Shown here in pieces: positions 12,401 to 24,292 of a stretch of DNA of 64,000 nt. Positions within the stretch are counted from its first letter, which is position 1. Each line of letters opens with the position of its first letter. The notes under the pieces are model-generated. The model did not search any database, was not told the origin of the DNA, and saw nothing but the letters and a program-made list of their open reading frames with translations. Location: contig CM040755.1 in assembly GCA_022829145.1 (NCBI GenBank), forward strand, positions 15,268,063-15,332,062, written 5' to 3'. The stretch comes from Albula goreensis. Lineage: Eukaryota; Chordata; Actinopteri; Albuliformes; Albulidae. The position numbers and the translations under genes are program-made.

Positions 12401-13005
12401 GTTACCTCGCAATTAAATGTGTCGACTAACTTAAATAATTCATAAATTTGAACAGTAGCAAAAAGTTGTTACTGCTCTTGAAAACACCACACCTCTATAT
12501 TTTTGTAAACACGCATTTGCTAACTCCATTGACTTAAGACAGCTTATGTAACATTCGCTAAATCATTTAAAATAACCTTATTTGCAGTTGACATTACCTA
12601 GCAATAAGAGTAAATCGTACCTGTCGCCAAATTAGTTCGTTAGCTAGCTAGCTGTAGCCGTTGTACATAGCCATCCAGCAACGTGTCAATAAATAGCCTG
12701 CTCTATCGATACATTTGAGATCACTTTGCAAACAAGCTAGCTATCCATTTTTACCTGGTGCTTTCCATATCAGAATTTTTTAATAATAAGTTTTAGAATT
12801 AACTAAGATAGCTGGCGAGATAGCCGATTAACCACAGGCATTTAGAAAGTCTATCATTAGTCGATCTAAAATACAATCAACCCAGTATGATCAATCATAG
12901 CTAGCCGGCTAACTAACATCAGCTAGAAATCCGTTTGCACAGCAGCCAACATCAGTCTATCTTAACCTAACGCGGAAACTGCCTTTTTACAAACCTCTTC
13001 CTCAT
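6459..13005 (-). CDS. prc1: Protein regulator of cytokinesis 1 (606 aa, 14 coding exons)
   Basis: Exons (minus): 13005-12995, 11936-11804, 11716-11594, 11470-11237, 11088-10918, 10837-10688, 10533-10386, 10268-10132, 9956-9861, 9467-9321, 9217-9107, 8814-8710, 8513-8331, 6530-6459. The 11-base first exon gives M-R-K plus a split Ser codon and leads into EVLAAES, the family's usual start. PRC1 (MAP65/Ase1 family) crosslinks antiparallel microtubules at the central spindle and recruits kinesins and PLK1. The coiled-coil dimerisation rod covers about 1-340. The spectrin-type microtubule-binding region follows, with the signature RFNNRGGNLLKEEK in the 9956-9861 exon. The C-terminal tail has RTPSKRR and GTPTPGK, placing TP sites at T470 and T481 like the human CDK1 sites. 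Intron 4 has a GC donor (AAG|GCAAGT). The 1.8-kb last intron could hide a cassette exon: about 14 residues found there in human PRC1 are absent, and I could not find them. Fish carry two PRC1 copies; which one this is remains open. Confidence 0.97.
7550..7601. repeat. Tandem duplication of a 26-base unit
   Basis: Two adjacent 26-base copies (7550-7575 and 7576-7601) both begin with catctcca and end in ctattgccaccc plus three bases; they differ at four positions. The repeat lies in the last prc1 intron and has no obvious function. Confidence 0.7.
9225..9247. repeat. A23 run acting as polypyrimidine tract of a prc1 acceptor
   Basis: Twenty-three consecutive A on the plus strand are a T run on the transcribed-sense minus strand. 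It lies 7 bases before the AG of the prc1 exon 11 acceptor (exon start 9217). A similar run at 9471-9487 precedes exon 10 (start 9467). These are hypervariable polypyrimidine tracts. Confidence 0.85.
9471..9487. repeat. A-run at the prc1 exon 10 acceptor
   Basis: The plus-strand A run is the T-rich polypyrimidine tract directly before the CAG acceptor of the exon starting at 9467. Length variation here could alter acceptor strength. Confidence 0.8.
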
Positions 13006-13150
13006 GGTGACACTCTTCAAGTTCTTATGTTATATATATTCCAATTCACAGTTTTACTTTGCAAAATATTTTAAGTTATACACAAATATGCAGTGAAGGA
13101 GCTGAGTAAGCAGCTCTTATGTGTATTCTCTATTGCCGTTTCTTCCCCGA

Positions 13151-13279
13151 TTCAAATTGTGCACCAAATGTTGCTTTGCTTCTCATTGGTTGCAACATTC
13201 CCTGCGTCATTGACTAGTCAGGAAAACTAGGGATAGTTGTTTTTTTCAACGATTAAAGCCAATACTCACGAATGATTGG
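13151..13279 (-). promoter_or_regulatory. prc1: prc1 promoter with two CCAAT boxes and a CHR element
   Basis: Read on the minus strand, CCAAT occurs at 13279-13275 and 13189-13185, followed by the CHR hexamer TTTGAA at 13156-13151. This lies about 150 bases upstream of the prc1 start codon. Two NF-Y sites followed about 30 bases later by a CHR is the known layout of G2/M genes controlled by DREAM and MMB complexes. PRC1 is a known member of that group, so the element fits its expected cell-cycle regulation. The motif match is seen; function is inferred. Confidence 0.65.
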
Positions 13280-13566
13280 CCAAAAAACAATTGTAAATAA
13301 TCGTAAAAAATTCAGCAACGTACTTTCGGACAGTCAAGCAATTCTTTTCATATAGTGTTCACAATAAGCTGTGGTAATGTAACTTAGGTGATCTATACCA
13401 CAGCGTAGTTGATACCACAGCGCCTTTGTTGAAGAGTTATTTGATTGTTTATATTTGCCCGTCAAATCTATACTCTAACCGAAATTGTCAGGACGCTATC
13501 AAGTGTATGTATGATATTCAGAAGAACGTTTAAAGAAAAGACTGGAAATATACTTTTAATAATCGT

Positions 13567-13572
13567 TTTATT
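13567..13572 (-). terminator. vps33b: Candidate vps33b poly(A) signal (AATAAA)
   Basis: A minus-strand AATAAA lies about 530 bases after the vps33b stop codon and about 290 bases before the first CCAAT box of prc1. The two minus-strand genes are therefore very closely spaced. Confidence 0.5.
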
Positions 13573-14101
13573 TTGGTTCCATCCAGAGGATACATATTGC
13601 TGAGCTTGAATGTCACGTCAGTCAGAGTTTGCTTAATCCATTTTAATCCTCTTTCTACTGTCTATGGGATTGACTTTTCCATACATGTTCCATACATTTT
13701 AAGTATTTCACAAAATATATTACAAACTGTGTGTGACAGTGGAGATATAGTTAGTCTCATGGGCATATCAAAAATTTGAAAGGTATGTGTGTGTGGTGGG
13801 AATAACTTTGTAATAGGTGCTCCCACTTTTAAAGATAAGATTTGAATTACATTCTGAAATGGGAATGCCCTTGACTTAACTGAAATCTGTCGATGGCCCA
13901 ACTGACTTGTTCTTGAAAACTGTTGAAGGGCTAACATTTTCAAAAATGAAAACCTCCAGCCAACATATTCTTTCCCTGGTTAACTGAACTTAACACATGC
14001 CTTTCCTACATCTTGGTCTGTGTAGTTCTGAGGCTCATTGATGGAAGACACAGTCCTGGATCTGGATAATCTTGTTTGCCTTTACACAGGGAACTCAGGA
14101 T

Positions 14102-14461
14102 TCACACATGGTTGTCCAACATTGCTTCCAGCATTCTTGCACTGTTTATGATGGCAGTTGTTACCACAATAAATTTATATCCTACAAAAAAAGCACAATA
14201 AATGTAAAACTTGTATAATGGAAAACAGTTTTCATTCACTGAATGTACAATAAATATTTCATTAACCTTATTATTATTCATGTTTAGCCTTCATGACATT
14301 CGTAAAGTTATTCTATTCTATTCATTGCAACCTCATTCACTTTAGTTTATACCCTGGGTGGATAAATGTAAATATAACAGAGTCCTACACTGATGATGAT
14401 GACCTGAAGACAATAGGAAGATAAAACACAGCTTTATTTTTTTAATATATAGCCCATATAT

Positions 14462-14498
<37 letters not shown>

Positions 14499-17400
14499 CT
14501 AACTGAGTCAAAAGTAATCATGTTTATTACCCCAGAATTTCTTTTGTAATCCTTACCCCTCTCTTTGCCAAGGAAACGCAGTGCTGAGATTTCAGAATAG
14601 CTACAGCCCCCTAGGAACATCACAAGGATGATGCGTTGGGCATCAGTCTTGACCTTAGTTTCAGCTCCATTGCTGCCAGCTGAAAAGACAGAGGTGCCAA
14701 ATTCAGTAAAAAAAAGTAGAAAAAAAAGTAATTAAAATCAGTGTGACAATAAATTTGTAGTATGCAACGTATTACACATATATATAACAACACCCGGACT
14801 GAAACTCTAAGATGGAGAGAATTTTGATCAGAAGCATTTCCTGGAACAATGCTTGACAAAGGGAAACAATGGGTGAAAGGTAATGACATTCTTTTCCCAG
14901 TAATCAAAACCTTGCTCAATGCAGTGGCAAGAGGAGTAGGAACCTAGCCCAGAAGCTGTCCTGCAACAGTTAGCTCTATCTCTCCCAATGCTACTCTGAC
15001 TATTATGTTTTTTTATATCATTAAATATTTGTTTTGCAGCAATACAAACACATTAATAATGTTTGTTTATAATACATTTTATAGCAACAACCCTAACAAA
15101 TATTGTGTTAATTGTAAGTAAAACAGCTCCAAACCTCAGAATAGGAATTACCCTATTGTGTTTTGTCTACTAGGCTTTAGTGACCTCACCTGTCACTGCA
15201 AACTCATTTCCATTGAGCATGCGAGTAACTTCCTCCAACCCTGTCCAGCCATCTCGTTCTAAAACCTGCAGATGTGGCACAATAACATGACATGGTAAAA
15301 ACAAAATCTGTGACAGGAGAGGAAAGACAGCTGCACACTATCAAGCAAATTTCCAGCAAGATCCCACTCTAGCAAGGCCAAACTTACAAAGATATAATTT
15401 CATTTTTCATCTTTCAGGCAAGGGTAAGCACTGCATGTAGTGACAAAAAGACACAATCTAAAGACTTCAAATCAAAATAAAACACAATATAAAATTTAGA
15501 CTCCAAATAAAACTCAGCAAAAAACACCATGTTCATTGACACTATGTTAAAAATACAAGTTTGTAGGTTTCATAGTAATTATGTCTTCCTTGTTGCCAGT
15601 TACATTGTTTACTTTTGTTCCCTTAACTATCCCTTAAAGGCAAGTATTAAAAACTACAAATTGTGAATCAGTTCAGTTTTCTTCCTCTGTGCTCAAATGA
15701 GATACAACCATTGCACTACGATGCTAGTAAATACTATTATTTATATGCTTGTATGACCTGCAGAGTGCGGACACGACTAGGGTGACAAAGCATGGTTGAT
15801 ACAAAAATTTAATGCGAGATGAAATCTGTGTATTGCAAGCATTGGAGCAGAATCGTGGATGGAGGCAGTCATGCGGGGGAACTGAATATAAACATAGGGG
15901 GCCAGTCTGATTACAAGCAGACTGTTATGACCACCTACCTGCTCTATTAGTCTGCAGCTGAGAGGAATATAGGCTCCACTGAAGATGTAGGCCATGTCTC
16001 GAGGGACACGGAGGTCATACTCCTCCCCTGACTTTGGGACCTGTACACAACCAGGTGTTTAAAGCAGCCATCTAAGTGCACAGTGCCTTAACAGCCATAC
16101 CAGTGCACAGTGTTCTGGCCAAGAATTTTATTGACCTGATTTAGTGATCAAAGGCACATGAAAGCCATTTAATAAACTTGAAAATTACGTACAAGAAAAT
16201 GACAAACAGTGATCTGCCCATGATTACTGATTACTCACCAGAACAAGCCTCTTGCTCAGTGCTCGGAAATTGCTTTTCTTTGCCAAAGATGAGAAGGCAT
16301 CAGTCAGTTTTCCTGGAAAATGTTTTGTTTGTATTAAATACTCAAAGATTCTCATAAACGTTACATGTATGAAATTACTTGTCTGGACTGTGCACCCTCC
16401 TGCAGACACTGTAGTTTGCATATAGAAAACCAACACATTGACAGATGTGATTTTCATTCCGGATTCCATCAGTAGCATGTGTTCACCTTCCCCTTTTCAT
16501 GTGCCCAGTTCCTCACCTGCAGTCTTGTCATTGACCAGTTTTCCCACTTTGCTTTCCATGACTGTGAGTGTTTCCCCTGGCTGCTGCTCCACCAGCAGCC
16601 CCAGCTGTCGCAGGTTGGCAAATGTTAGGAGATGCTCTATGCCATAACTCTGAAAGGGACAACAGAAAGGGAGGGCCACTTGTAACTCAGATAATAATAA
16701 TGGAATATGCTAGTGTCCGGAGAATGAGCCTTCATGTACTCCATGATGGATGTGGCTGCCATGTAGTCTCACTCACTTGTTTGAAAATACCAAAACTTTG
16801 TTGTCCACAGCAAAAATGGTAATAACAAGCCATGTTTCTAAAAGGATTTTTGCCATCTTTTGACGGCATACTTACTTGAAGATACTGTGCTTTCAGTGAT
16901 CGATAATCTTTTGGAAGAAGTCCTACAGGAAAAAATACTAATTATTAAAATCAAATATTTCACAAATTTTTTATTATTTTGGTTATTCTTTTATCCTATT
17001 CTATCCTTTTTAAGACAACAATGATCTGAAGATTCACCATTTTCCGTGAGAGACAGAAGGCAGAGGAGTCGAAGACTGTCAATCATAGAGACCTAGTGGA
17101 AAAAGAAAATGGTAAACAGTATATGGTAAAAATAGTTGTAAGGAGGTTAATCTGACCCAAGACAGGAGCTAACATTAATAATGGTATCGTCAAAGAGCCA
17201 GTACTACTGACACTTGTTATTCTTCTTTGAATGTGAAAGTTGTTTTGTTTCTTTGTATGTGAAATCTTCATAAAATAGTAGACTTTTTTCTCCATGTTAC
17301 AAAAGAAGCTATCCTTATAGCTTTCCAATTTCACAGTTCATACCTAGCTCACATATATAATATTCATGATGTCTCTTCTCTGTCTGTCTGCCCTGATGAT

Positions 17401-20400
17401 CCACATATCATCCAATGCATGGGCTGCCCACCTCTGCACATTATGTTTATGCGGTAATTTATACTCTGTGGACATATTACTTACTCATACAATGTATAAC
17501 CAACCAATTAGATTCTGACAGTAAGATGTTTCTCTTGTGGAAAATGACTGACAAATTGTTCCAAACTATTTTGTTTGGTCCATTTTTTTGTAGCCCCCTA
17601 TACTTACCTGTCTGTTTATGTGCTCCTCTATGTAGGCAATGCATTCTCGAATTTCAAAACCCTCCAGCAAAGCTAAAAGTAAAGATTACATATATTACAG
17701 ATCATTAAAACATAAATGTCTCTTTCTCAACAGTATCAATTCAAAATAGATAGATTATGTTTGCATAAAGGGAGTAAAGGGTGCTTTAGTGACCATAAAT
17801 TTGGCAGCAGACCACTCACAGTGCTCTGTTTTCAAAAGCTCCTGAAAGTCCTGCTTAGTTTTCTTCTTCATCATTGACTCACTTGCACCAATATCTGGGT
17901 GGAAAGTTATTAGTTAGCAAAGCAACAGGCTTTTGTAACAACTTGCAGTTCTACTTGAGTATGCAAAAATGAAACATTCTTCTCAGAGGTCACAATTTGA
18001 GTGTGTAAATAGTTCTGCAAACCATCTGTGGTGGTCTTCCAATGCATATGAGGTAGGAACGGCATCTAACAGTCAGATGACAAAATAAAGTTCAGAGGTC
18101 AGAACTCACGTAAGCTGAGAAGGCGATGCTCCTGTTTTAAACCTTTCAGTTCTTCAGCAACAAAAGTCTTCATCTGCTTGATGTCCATCCCTTTCCGCTT
18201 CTAAAGGACAGGGACAAGGGAGGGTCAAGAAAAAACAGACATTCATTTTTTACTGAATTGTGAATTTAATGGTGTTTACAAAGACACCTTAATAAGAACT
18301 GCACAAACATAATGTTGCGGTGGACTCTAGATCTTAAAGGACTTACAGTCTTTATTTATTAGGGGTTTAGTCTTTTACAGATGGTGGAAGCCTTTTTTAT
18401 ACAGATTGCCAAAGACAGACAGATGAATAGATCATTCATTTTTTACATATTTTGACAATGGTTTAACAGGTTGTTCCACTACCAATAATCCTTTCATAAA
18501 ATATTTTTTACATTTTTTCTATTAAAATATCCCATCAGAGACGATCAGTAACAAAATTCTAATCTTAAATTAGTTTAACATTTTAACTGCCCTTTACAGT
18601 TTCAAAAACCAATATTCAAATATTTTATATGAAAAATCACCATAACATACATAATTATTTCATGATGGAAAGATAGCTACAGTTCAAAGATAAATACTAT
18701 GTGAATAATGTGTTAATACCAGTGCAAAGAAAAAGACTCACATCGTATGCAGTCTGCAGATTTCTAGCTTTCTGACTCAGGAAGCTGAAGACATTGGAGA
18801 AATGCTCATTCCTGATCTCATTGAATACCTGTGAAATCAGAAAAACTGAGTAATCAGAGTAAGAGAGCAGAACCACAAGGACAGCTCCACAGAAGGAAGC
18901 ACACCCACAAAAACCCATTCTGCCTCACACCAACCTTATCTTGAGAGTTCAGCATCACCTTCACACTTTTGTCAGAGGAAGTGACATCAGGACCAAACTC
19001 CACACTTCCTACATTTAAAAGAATAGAATTGTCTGTCTAATATTGACTTTAATTTTATGATATAAAGCCGTGCACTTATCTTGGTGTATATCCTACAAAA
19101 TAACTACCTAGTGCAGCTGTCACTGCCATTAGTTTCATTCAGTGAGCATGAGTGTAATATCAATGCAACATTAAAAATGCATAAACAAATTCAGAATGTG
19201 TATAAAAAATAAGGAATTCAGTGGTATTATATGTATGTATACATGACACTGGTATATTCATGCAAGGCTGAAAATGTAAAGAATACTGACTGCATTACTT
19301 ACCACACTTAATTCTGAAAATATCGTCCACCAGCCCTTCATAAACAACTTGTGAGCAGAGTGGAGTCACAAAATCTACATCTTTAAGATGGAAAACAGGG
19401 GGGAAATGGAATAAATGATGAGTCCACAACTCTTACAATTCAATATACATTATTTCAATTATATTCCATTTAGCAAGTGTGAAGGGAAACCTTGGCAGTA
19501 CATAAAGTGAGTGCATAAACTACACACTGCAACCATGATAACACTTCAAAAGATGCACAGGAAAATCAATAGAAAAAAATTACCTAAGAAATTATTAATA
19601 TTTTTCAATACCTCGATCAATGAGAAAAACGTTCCCAATGTCAGATTTCCGAGCTCTCTGCTCACCCTCCTCCACCAGCTCCCTCCATGATTCATATGTC
19701 ATCTAAATAAAGCAAGTAACAATATTATACATGCTCCTAGCAGTCAAGGCCAGTCATGAATGCCTTGTTTGTGGGTTTGATGTACAATCCTGCAGACCAG
19801 CCAGCTCCTTAGCAATATTAATTCACTGACATAACTAGATGACAGCAGCTTACATCAACCTGCCTGTGATCAAGAAATATGGATGACTCTAGTTAAATGT
19901 TAATTAGTAAATAAAACTTTACTTGGTAATGACCCCAATTTAAATACCAACCTTTACTTCCAAACCTTTCTTCTTACAATTTAGAATGCCCAATTATTTT
20001 TGAGGGCCAGTCTCAACAATGCAACATCCATATCAGCACAGTTACAGCATATGCCTCACTTCAAAGTACGCATTGAAAACACTTCATATTTCACATGCTG
20101 CAGTCTACCATCTGAGCTGCACAGTCACTTATACTTGGGGAAAACAATACCTGCAAAGCTTTCCCTCACTTTGTAATCCTAAAGCCAAATAGCACTGACC
20201 ATTGGGGTTGTGGGCAGTAGCCTACACTGACATGGTGAGAATTTGCTGCCAGACAAAAGGGGTTATCATTACCTTAACTTAACACTCACAATACCCAGAG
20301 AGGAGAATGGAAACCCTGACAAAATTACTATTACAGACTAAAATCATGCAAGGCAGAGTAAAATATGAAGAATACTCAGACTGAAACACTAACCAAAGCC

Positions 20401-22082
20401 ACCTACGGTGAGAGAAAGTAGTGACCGGTTATACTGGTCTGGAAAGATGTGTTATAACACTTGCAGGCATTGCGTTCATATCGTTATGACTGACCAAGCT
20501 TGGCAAAAAATTCTCTTTGTATCTTGGTCTTACCTTAGCACAGCGACCAATTCCGTAGACTTTTGAGAAAGGACCGTAGAGAGAGTGCAGAAGGTGAAGC
20601 GTGCTGCCTGCAGTCATCACCCAGCGCTGGTCACCCTCCTGGGAACAAGTACCAATCATGATCCTTATTTACAGTGCAGAGTTTTACCCCTGACACAATT
20701 CCATCATAAGAACCTTTTGGTCACTGCTCTATTGCCACTATCAATTTTAATTAACATAATTCAAGTTTAGAAATAAATACTCAATATTGTATTATCCACC
20801 AGTACCAGAAAGTTATCTCTGAAGAATTCAGGAAGCTCAAGGCTAATGATGTCATCATCCAGAGGCAGAAGGTAGAAAGCCCACTCATCAGTGCTTACAT
20901 CTGTACAAAGAGAGCAGGAGTGGTTCTGATAACAGCACAGAGGATGTACGGTCCTGTAATATAAATACTGTATAGCAACTTACCACCATAGACTCCTTGC
21001 TCCTCCAAAATTGTTTCACATGCATAAAACTGGAAAGGACAACACAGCATGTTGCATTTTCAATAACTTAAAGAGTGCATGTAGGTCATGCATTTTGACT
21101 TTATTTAAAAACAGGTGTCTTTATGTTTACTTAAGTCAAAGATGAAATAAAAGTACATGGTAATATACAAGTAATTAAGGGAGGTCGGTCTTCACCTTTT
21201 GTGGACTAAATATGATCTTATATCTCCTGAATCTCCCAGCTGCCTTGTCTGCATTGACAATGTCTGGAAATATGAGAATGCATCAGCATATTTGGCCCTC
21301 TCTAAATAATTTTACAGGTCAAAAGGCTACAATTTCAAATTTCATTGTTAACTTATTGAAACATAACTTACCAGCAACCCACCTCACAGTTTGTATTCTG
21401 GGTCGGATCAGGAAGCACAGTCTTCAGAAAACAGAAAGATAGAGAACATTTTATAAAATCAACACTTACCACAAAGCATAAAATATTCAAGAAATGTCTG
21501 TTTCCTAAAGTAACTTCCAAAATAAGACGAGCTAGAACTCACTGGTCACAAGTGCTGACAATTGGTTTGTTTTCCACTTTGTACAGTTTGTCAACTTCAT
21601 GTTGCTGGAAACAGAAAAGTATTTCGCAGACTTTTCAAGAATTACGTCAAACAGAAATTTCTTAACACGCATACACATTATAAAATGAAAAGCATACACT
21701 ATACAATAGCATAAAAATATTTAAGTCTATCACACTGTCACGTGTAAAATAAACAGATTTCACAGGGCATGTATAGAACCAAGAAATGCACCTTTAGAGT
21801 CGTGACACTGGCAATACGATCTAGAGGACTCATTAAATCTGCATCAATGAACAGGTCCTTCTTCCCCGGTAGCTTGTGAAAAATTGTGGGGAAAGAGTTA
21901 ATACGGTTAGATGGAGTAATCGGTTAATTATTCTTTAGGATCATATAGCGCATACAGTTTGATAGTCAGATGGAGGAGCAAAATACTTGTTCCAGAAGAT
22001 AGATGAGCTGGTCCTTCGCAAGCCTTTTAAGGAGTGAAAAGTCAGGGAGCTCAGGAGCATCTCTTCTGCTGCTGTATGCCAT
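14102..22082 (-). CDS. vps33b: VPS33B, Sec1/Munc18-family trafficking protein (617 aa, 23 exons)
   Basis: Exons (minus): 22082-21987, 21872-21792, 21604-21543, 21421-21372, 21263-21196, 21029-20984, 20900-20806, 20638-20534, 19702-19612, 19380-19303, 19008-18935, 18828-18742, 18200-18110, 17894-17820, 17672-17608, 17092-17038, 16922-16876, 16649-16517, 16312-16239, 16040-15939, 15265-15190, 14679-14557, 14181-14102. Total 617 residues, equal to human VPS33B. The protein is a cytosolic SM protein that pairs with VIPAS39 (CHEVI complex) in late-endosome, alpha-granule and apical-membrane traffic; human loss causes ARC syndrome. Diagnostic stretches include the N-terminal [70 protein letters not shown] and [15 protein letters not shown]. 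An apparent earlier donor in exon 4 (GTGGGT at 21382) was rejected; the downstream GTAAGT keeps the frame. Exon 22 has a CA array close by in the following intron. Confidence 0.98.
14465..14497. repeat. (CA)n microsatellite, about 16 units
   Basis: An uninterrupted AC dinucleotide run lies in the last vps33b intron, about 60 bases downstream (in the sense of transcription) of the exon 22 donor. On the transcript it reads as GU repeats. Confidence 0.95.
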
Positions 22083-23099
22083 TGGGGCAGACGGGTGACA
22101 GGACAGCCGACTGTCAACAGCTCACATCTGACCCTGGAACAGGCAGCCCGACTCTCAGAGATGTTATTAGCGGAACAGTCACGTTACCTTTCCTGTCCTC
22201 CTCTTGCACTGTAAATGCTATCTAATAGTAAACAGCTAACGTTAGCTGATACGATGCAGTCAGGAAGAAGTTACATGTCCGTAGCGGTAAAATCACAAGA
22301 CGACATGCATATAGATAGATAATGCAGCAGCTGGCAACAAAGCTGCAAATGAAGTCTACACTTAACAGACAGCCCAAGCTTTTGACAACCTAAGTGCTTC
22401 GGCCCTTTTTTGATGTAACTTAGTTGTTGATATCACCATGAACTTCAAACCATTTCAGACATCGCTAGCGTTATCTGAATAAATATCGGCGTGACGTTCA
22501 CGTTAGGTAAAAATCCAGCAATAGCTATCGATAGCAAACTAACATTAGTGAGATGGCTAATCTAGCACATTAATTTACTTGTTAATATACGATCTGAGTA
22601 AAGTATGTATTTAACCTACCAGGTTATCGGTGCTAGATAGCCAAGACAGTCTAAACAGCTCTGGCTAGCAAACGACTCGAAAACTCTTCATTATCTGCTA
22701 CCTCCCTTGGATCCGGAAGCAAGCTTGTTCAGATTGTTTCTCTCGGACAAGTACTGTAATGGGACTCATCCGGTGGTGCGGAGGATGTAGTCAGACAAAC
22801 ACGGAAAAGGGCAGGTTCATTTTAAATACAAATATTTGTGACTAAGATACGTTATATACATTAATTGTTTATCATGTTTCAGTAATTTGCATACTATGAT
22901 AAAAGTAGACGTAGCTAGCGTGATTACTTATAACTACAAAGACAGAAAAAAAAAGTCTGCATGGGTTTACGTAGCAGTAAGCTTGAAGCTAACCTCACAG
23001 TAACCAAGCAGTAATAGTGCATGTAAGAAAGATAATTTCTACGGCTAATCAAAGTAAGTGTAAATACAGTATATCTGACGTACTACCCTTCGTGAAAAT
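22083..23099. promoter_or_regulatory. Divergent vps33b/hddc3 intergenic region
   Basis: The vps33b and hddc3 start codons face away from each other and are 1,017 bases apart. The region must contain both 5' UTRs and promoters. No TATA box is obvious. Upstream ATGs and stops make coding extension on either side unlikely. The same head-to-head arrangement is known in other vertebrates. Confidence 0.6.
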
Positions 23100-24241
23100 A
23101 TGAGTTCAGATTCAGTACTGTTGCTGGAAACAGCTCATTTTGCGGCAGAGAAACATAAAAATCAACGACGTAAAGACCCTGAAGGCACACCATACATCAA
23201 CCACCCTATAGGTAGGTATACAAAAATTAAAAAAAAAATACTTAGGCGATCAGTTACAGCATTTTGACTAGAATAATAAATTCACAGCTGATTTCCCATA
23301 TTGTTTTCGTAGGGGTGGCGAGAATTTTAAGTCATGAAGGTGGAGTTACAGACATCGAAGTTCTACAGGTGAATTTGTTTAAGTTTTATTAGCTAGATTG
23401 GTGTGCATTTACAATGCACTTTTCCTGTGAAGTTTTAGATGAGATGACAAGCAACACGTGCATGTTTGCATGCATATTTAAAATTGCCTTTAAATGGTAT
23501 CTCCCTTAGCATGAGCCTGGAATACTGTTAGAATGTTGTAATAACCATCTGTGGGGCAAAGAGATATGCTTTTATCAAGTGTACCTAAAGTCATATTACA
23601 TGTCGAACACCAACAGAGCATGAAGTAAGGAACTGGTCTGAAATGCAGCCACACCCAAAGAAATATCATAAGTCAAAAATTGTATTTTGACACTGGTGTT
23701 GTTTCCTTCCACCAGGCAGCTTTGCTTCATGATACAGTGGAAGATACTGACACCAGCTTTGCAGAACTTGAGGCAGCATTTGGGCCCAAAGTGGCTAGGA
23801 TTGTCAAAGAAGTGACAGATGACAAGACTCTGGCCAAACAAGAGAGAAAACGGCAGCAGGTGGAGCATGCACCACACTGCAGCCACCAGGCCAAACTGGT
23901 CAAACTGGCTGACAAACTTTACAATCTGAGAGATCTCAATCGCTGCACACCGACTGGTGAGTGTTTCTGTGGATACTGCATAGTTTTCAGTCACAATGAG
24001 GTCTGACATGGTAATTGAGGTTCATGGAATGTTTTCAGAATTAATCAGCTGAAGTTTGTAGAAGTCTTCCATTCTAAATTTTTGCACCCCTTCCCCCCAT
24101 TTTTTTAAAGGATGGACAGAAGAGCGGGTCCAGGAGTACTTTGCTTGGGCAGCACAGGTTGTGAGAGGATTGCGTGGCACCAACCAGGCACTTGAGGACA
24201 AATTGCAGCACCTCTTCAAGCAAAGAGACATGGAGATGTGA
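23100..24241 (+). CDS. hddc3: HDDC3 / MESH1, HD-domain nucleotide pyrophosphohydrolase (179 aa, 4 exons)
   Basis: Exons: 23100-23211, 23313-23368, 23716-23956, 24111-24241. The product is 179 residues, the human length. This is the metazoan SpoT-like enzyme, a Mn2+-dependent HD-domain hydrolase that cleaves ppGpp in vitro and acts as a cytosolic NADPH phosphatase in human cells. The metal and catalytic residues are all present at the positions known from human MESH1: H35 (YINHP), H61 and D62 (ALLHDTVED), E65, D66 and D122 (KLADKLYNLRD). There is no synthetase domain, as expected for the animal form. The start codon is chosen because it precedes the conserved AHFAAEKHKNQRRKD segment. The gene lies head-to-head with vps33b, as in other vertebrates. 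Confidence 0.98.
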
Positions 24242-24286
24242 TTCTTCCACACAAAAGACTGCCGCAGCACCATATCTGTGTATCTG

Positions 24287-24292
24287 AATAAA
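24287..24292 (+). terminator. hddc3: Candidate hddc3 poly(A) signal (AATAAA)
   Basis: AATAAA lies only 46 bases after the stop codon, implying a very short 3' UTR. A second AATAAA at 24534-24539 offers a longer alternative. Confidence 0.6.

Noticed and set aside
12630..12960. Clusters of gctagcta in prc1 intron 1
   Set aside because: Short palindromic GCTA runs are common in fish introns and show no regular unit or array.
21372..21383. Earlier donor GTGGGT in vps33b exon 4
   Set aside because: Using it breaks the reading frame into exon 5; the GTAAGT at 21371 restores the frame and the 617-aa family length.
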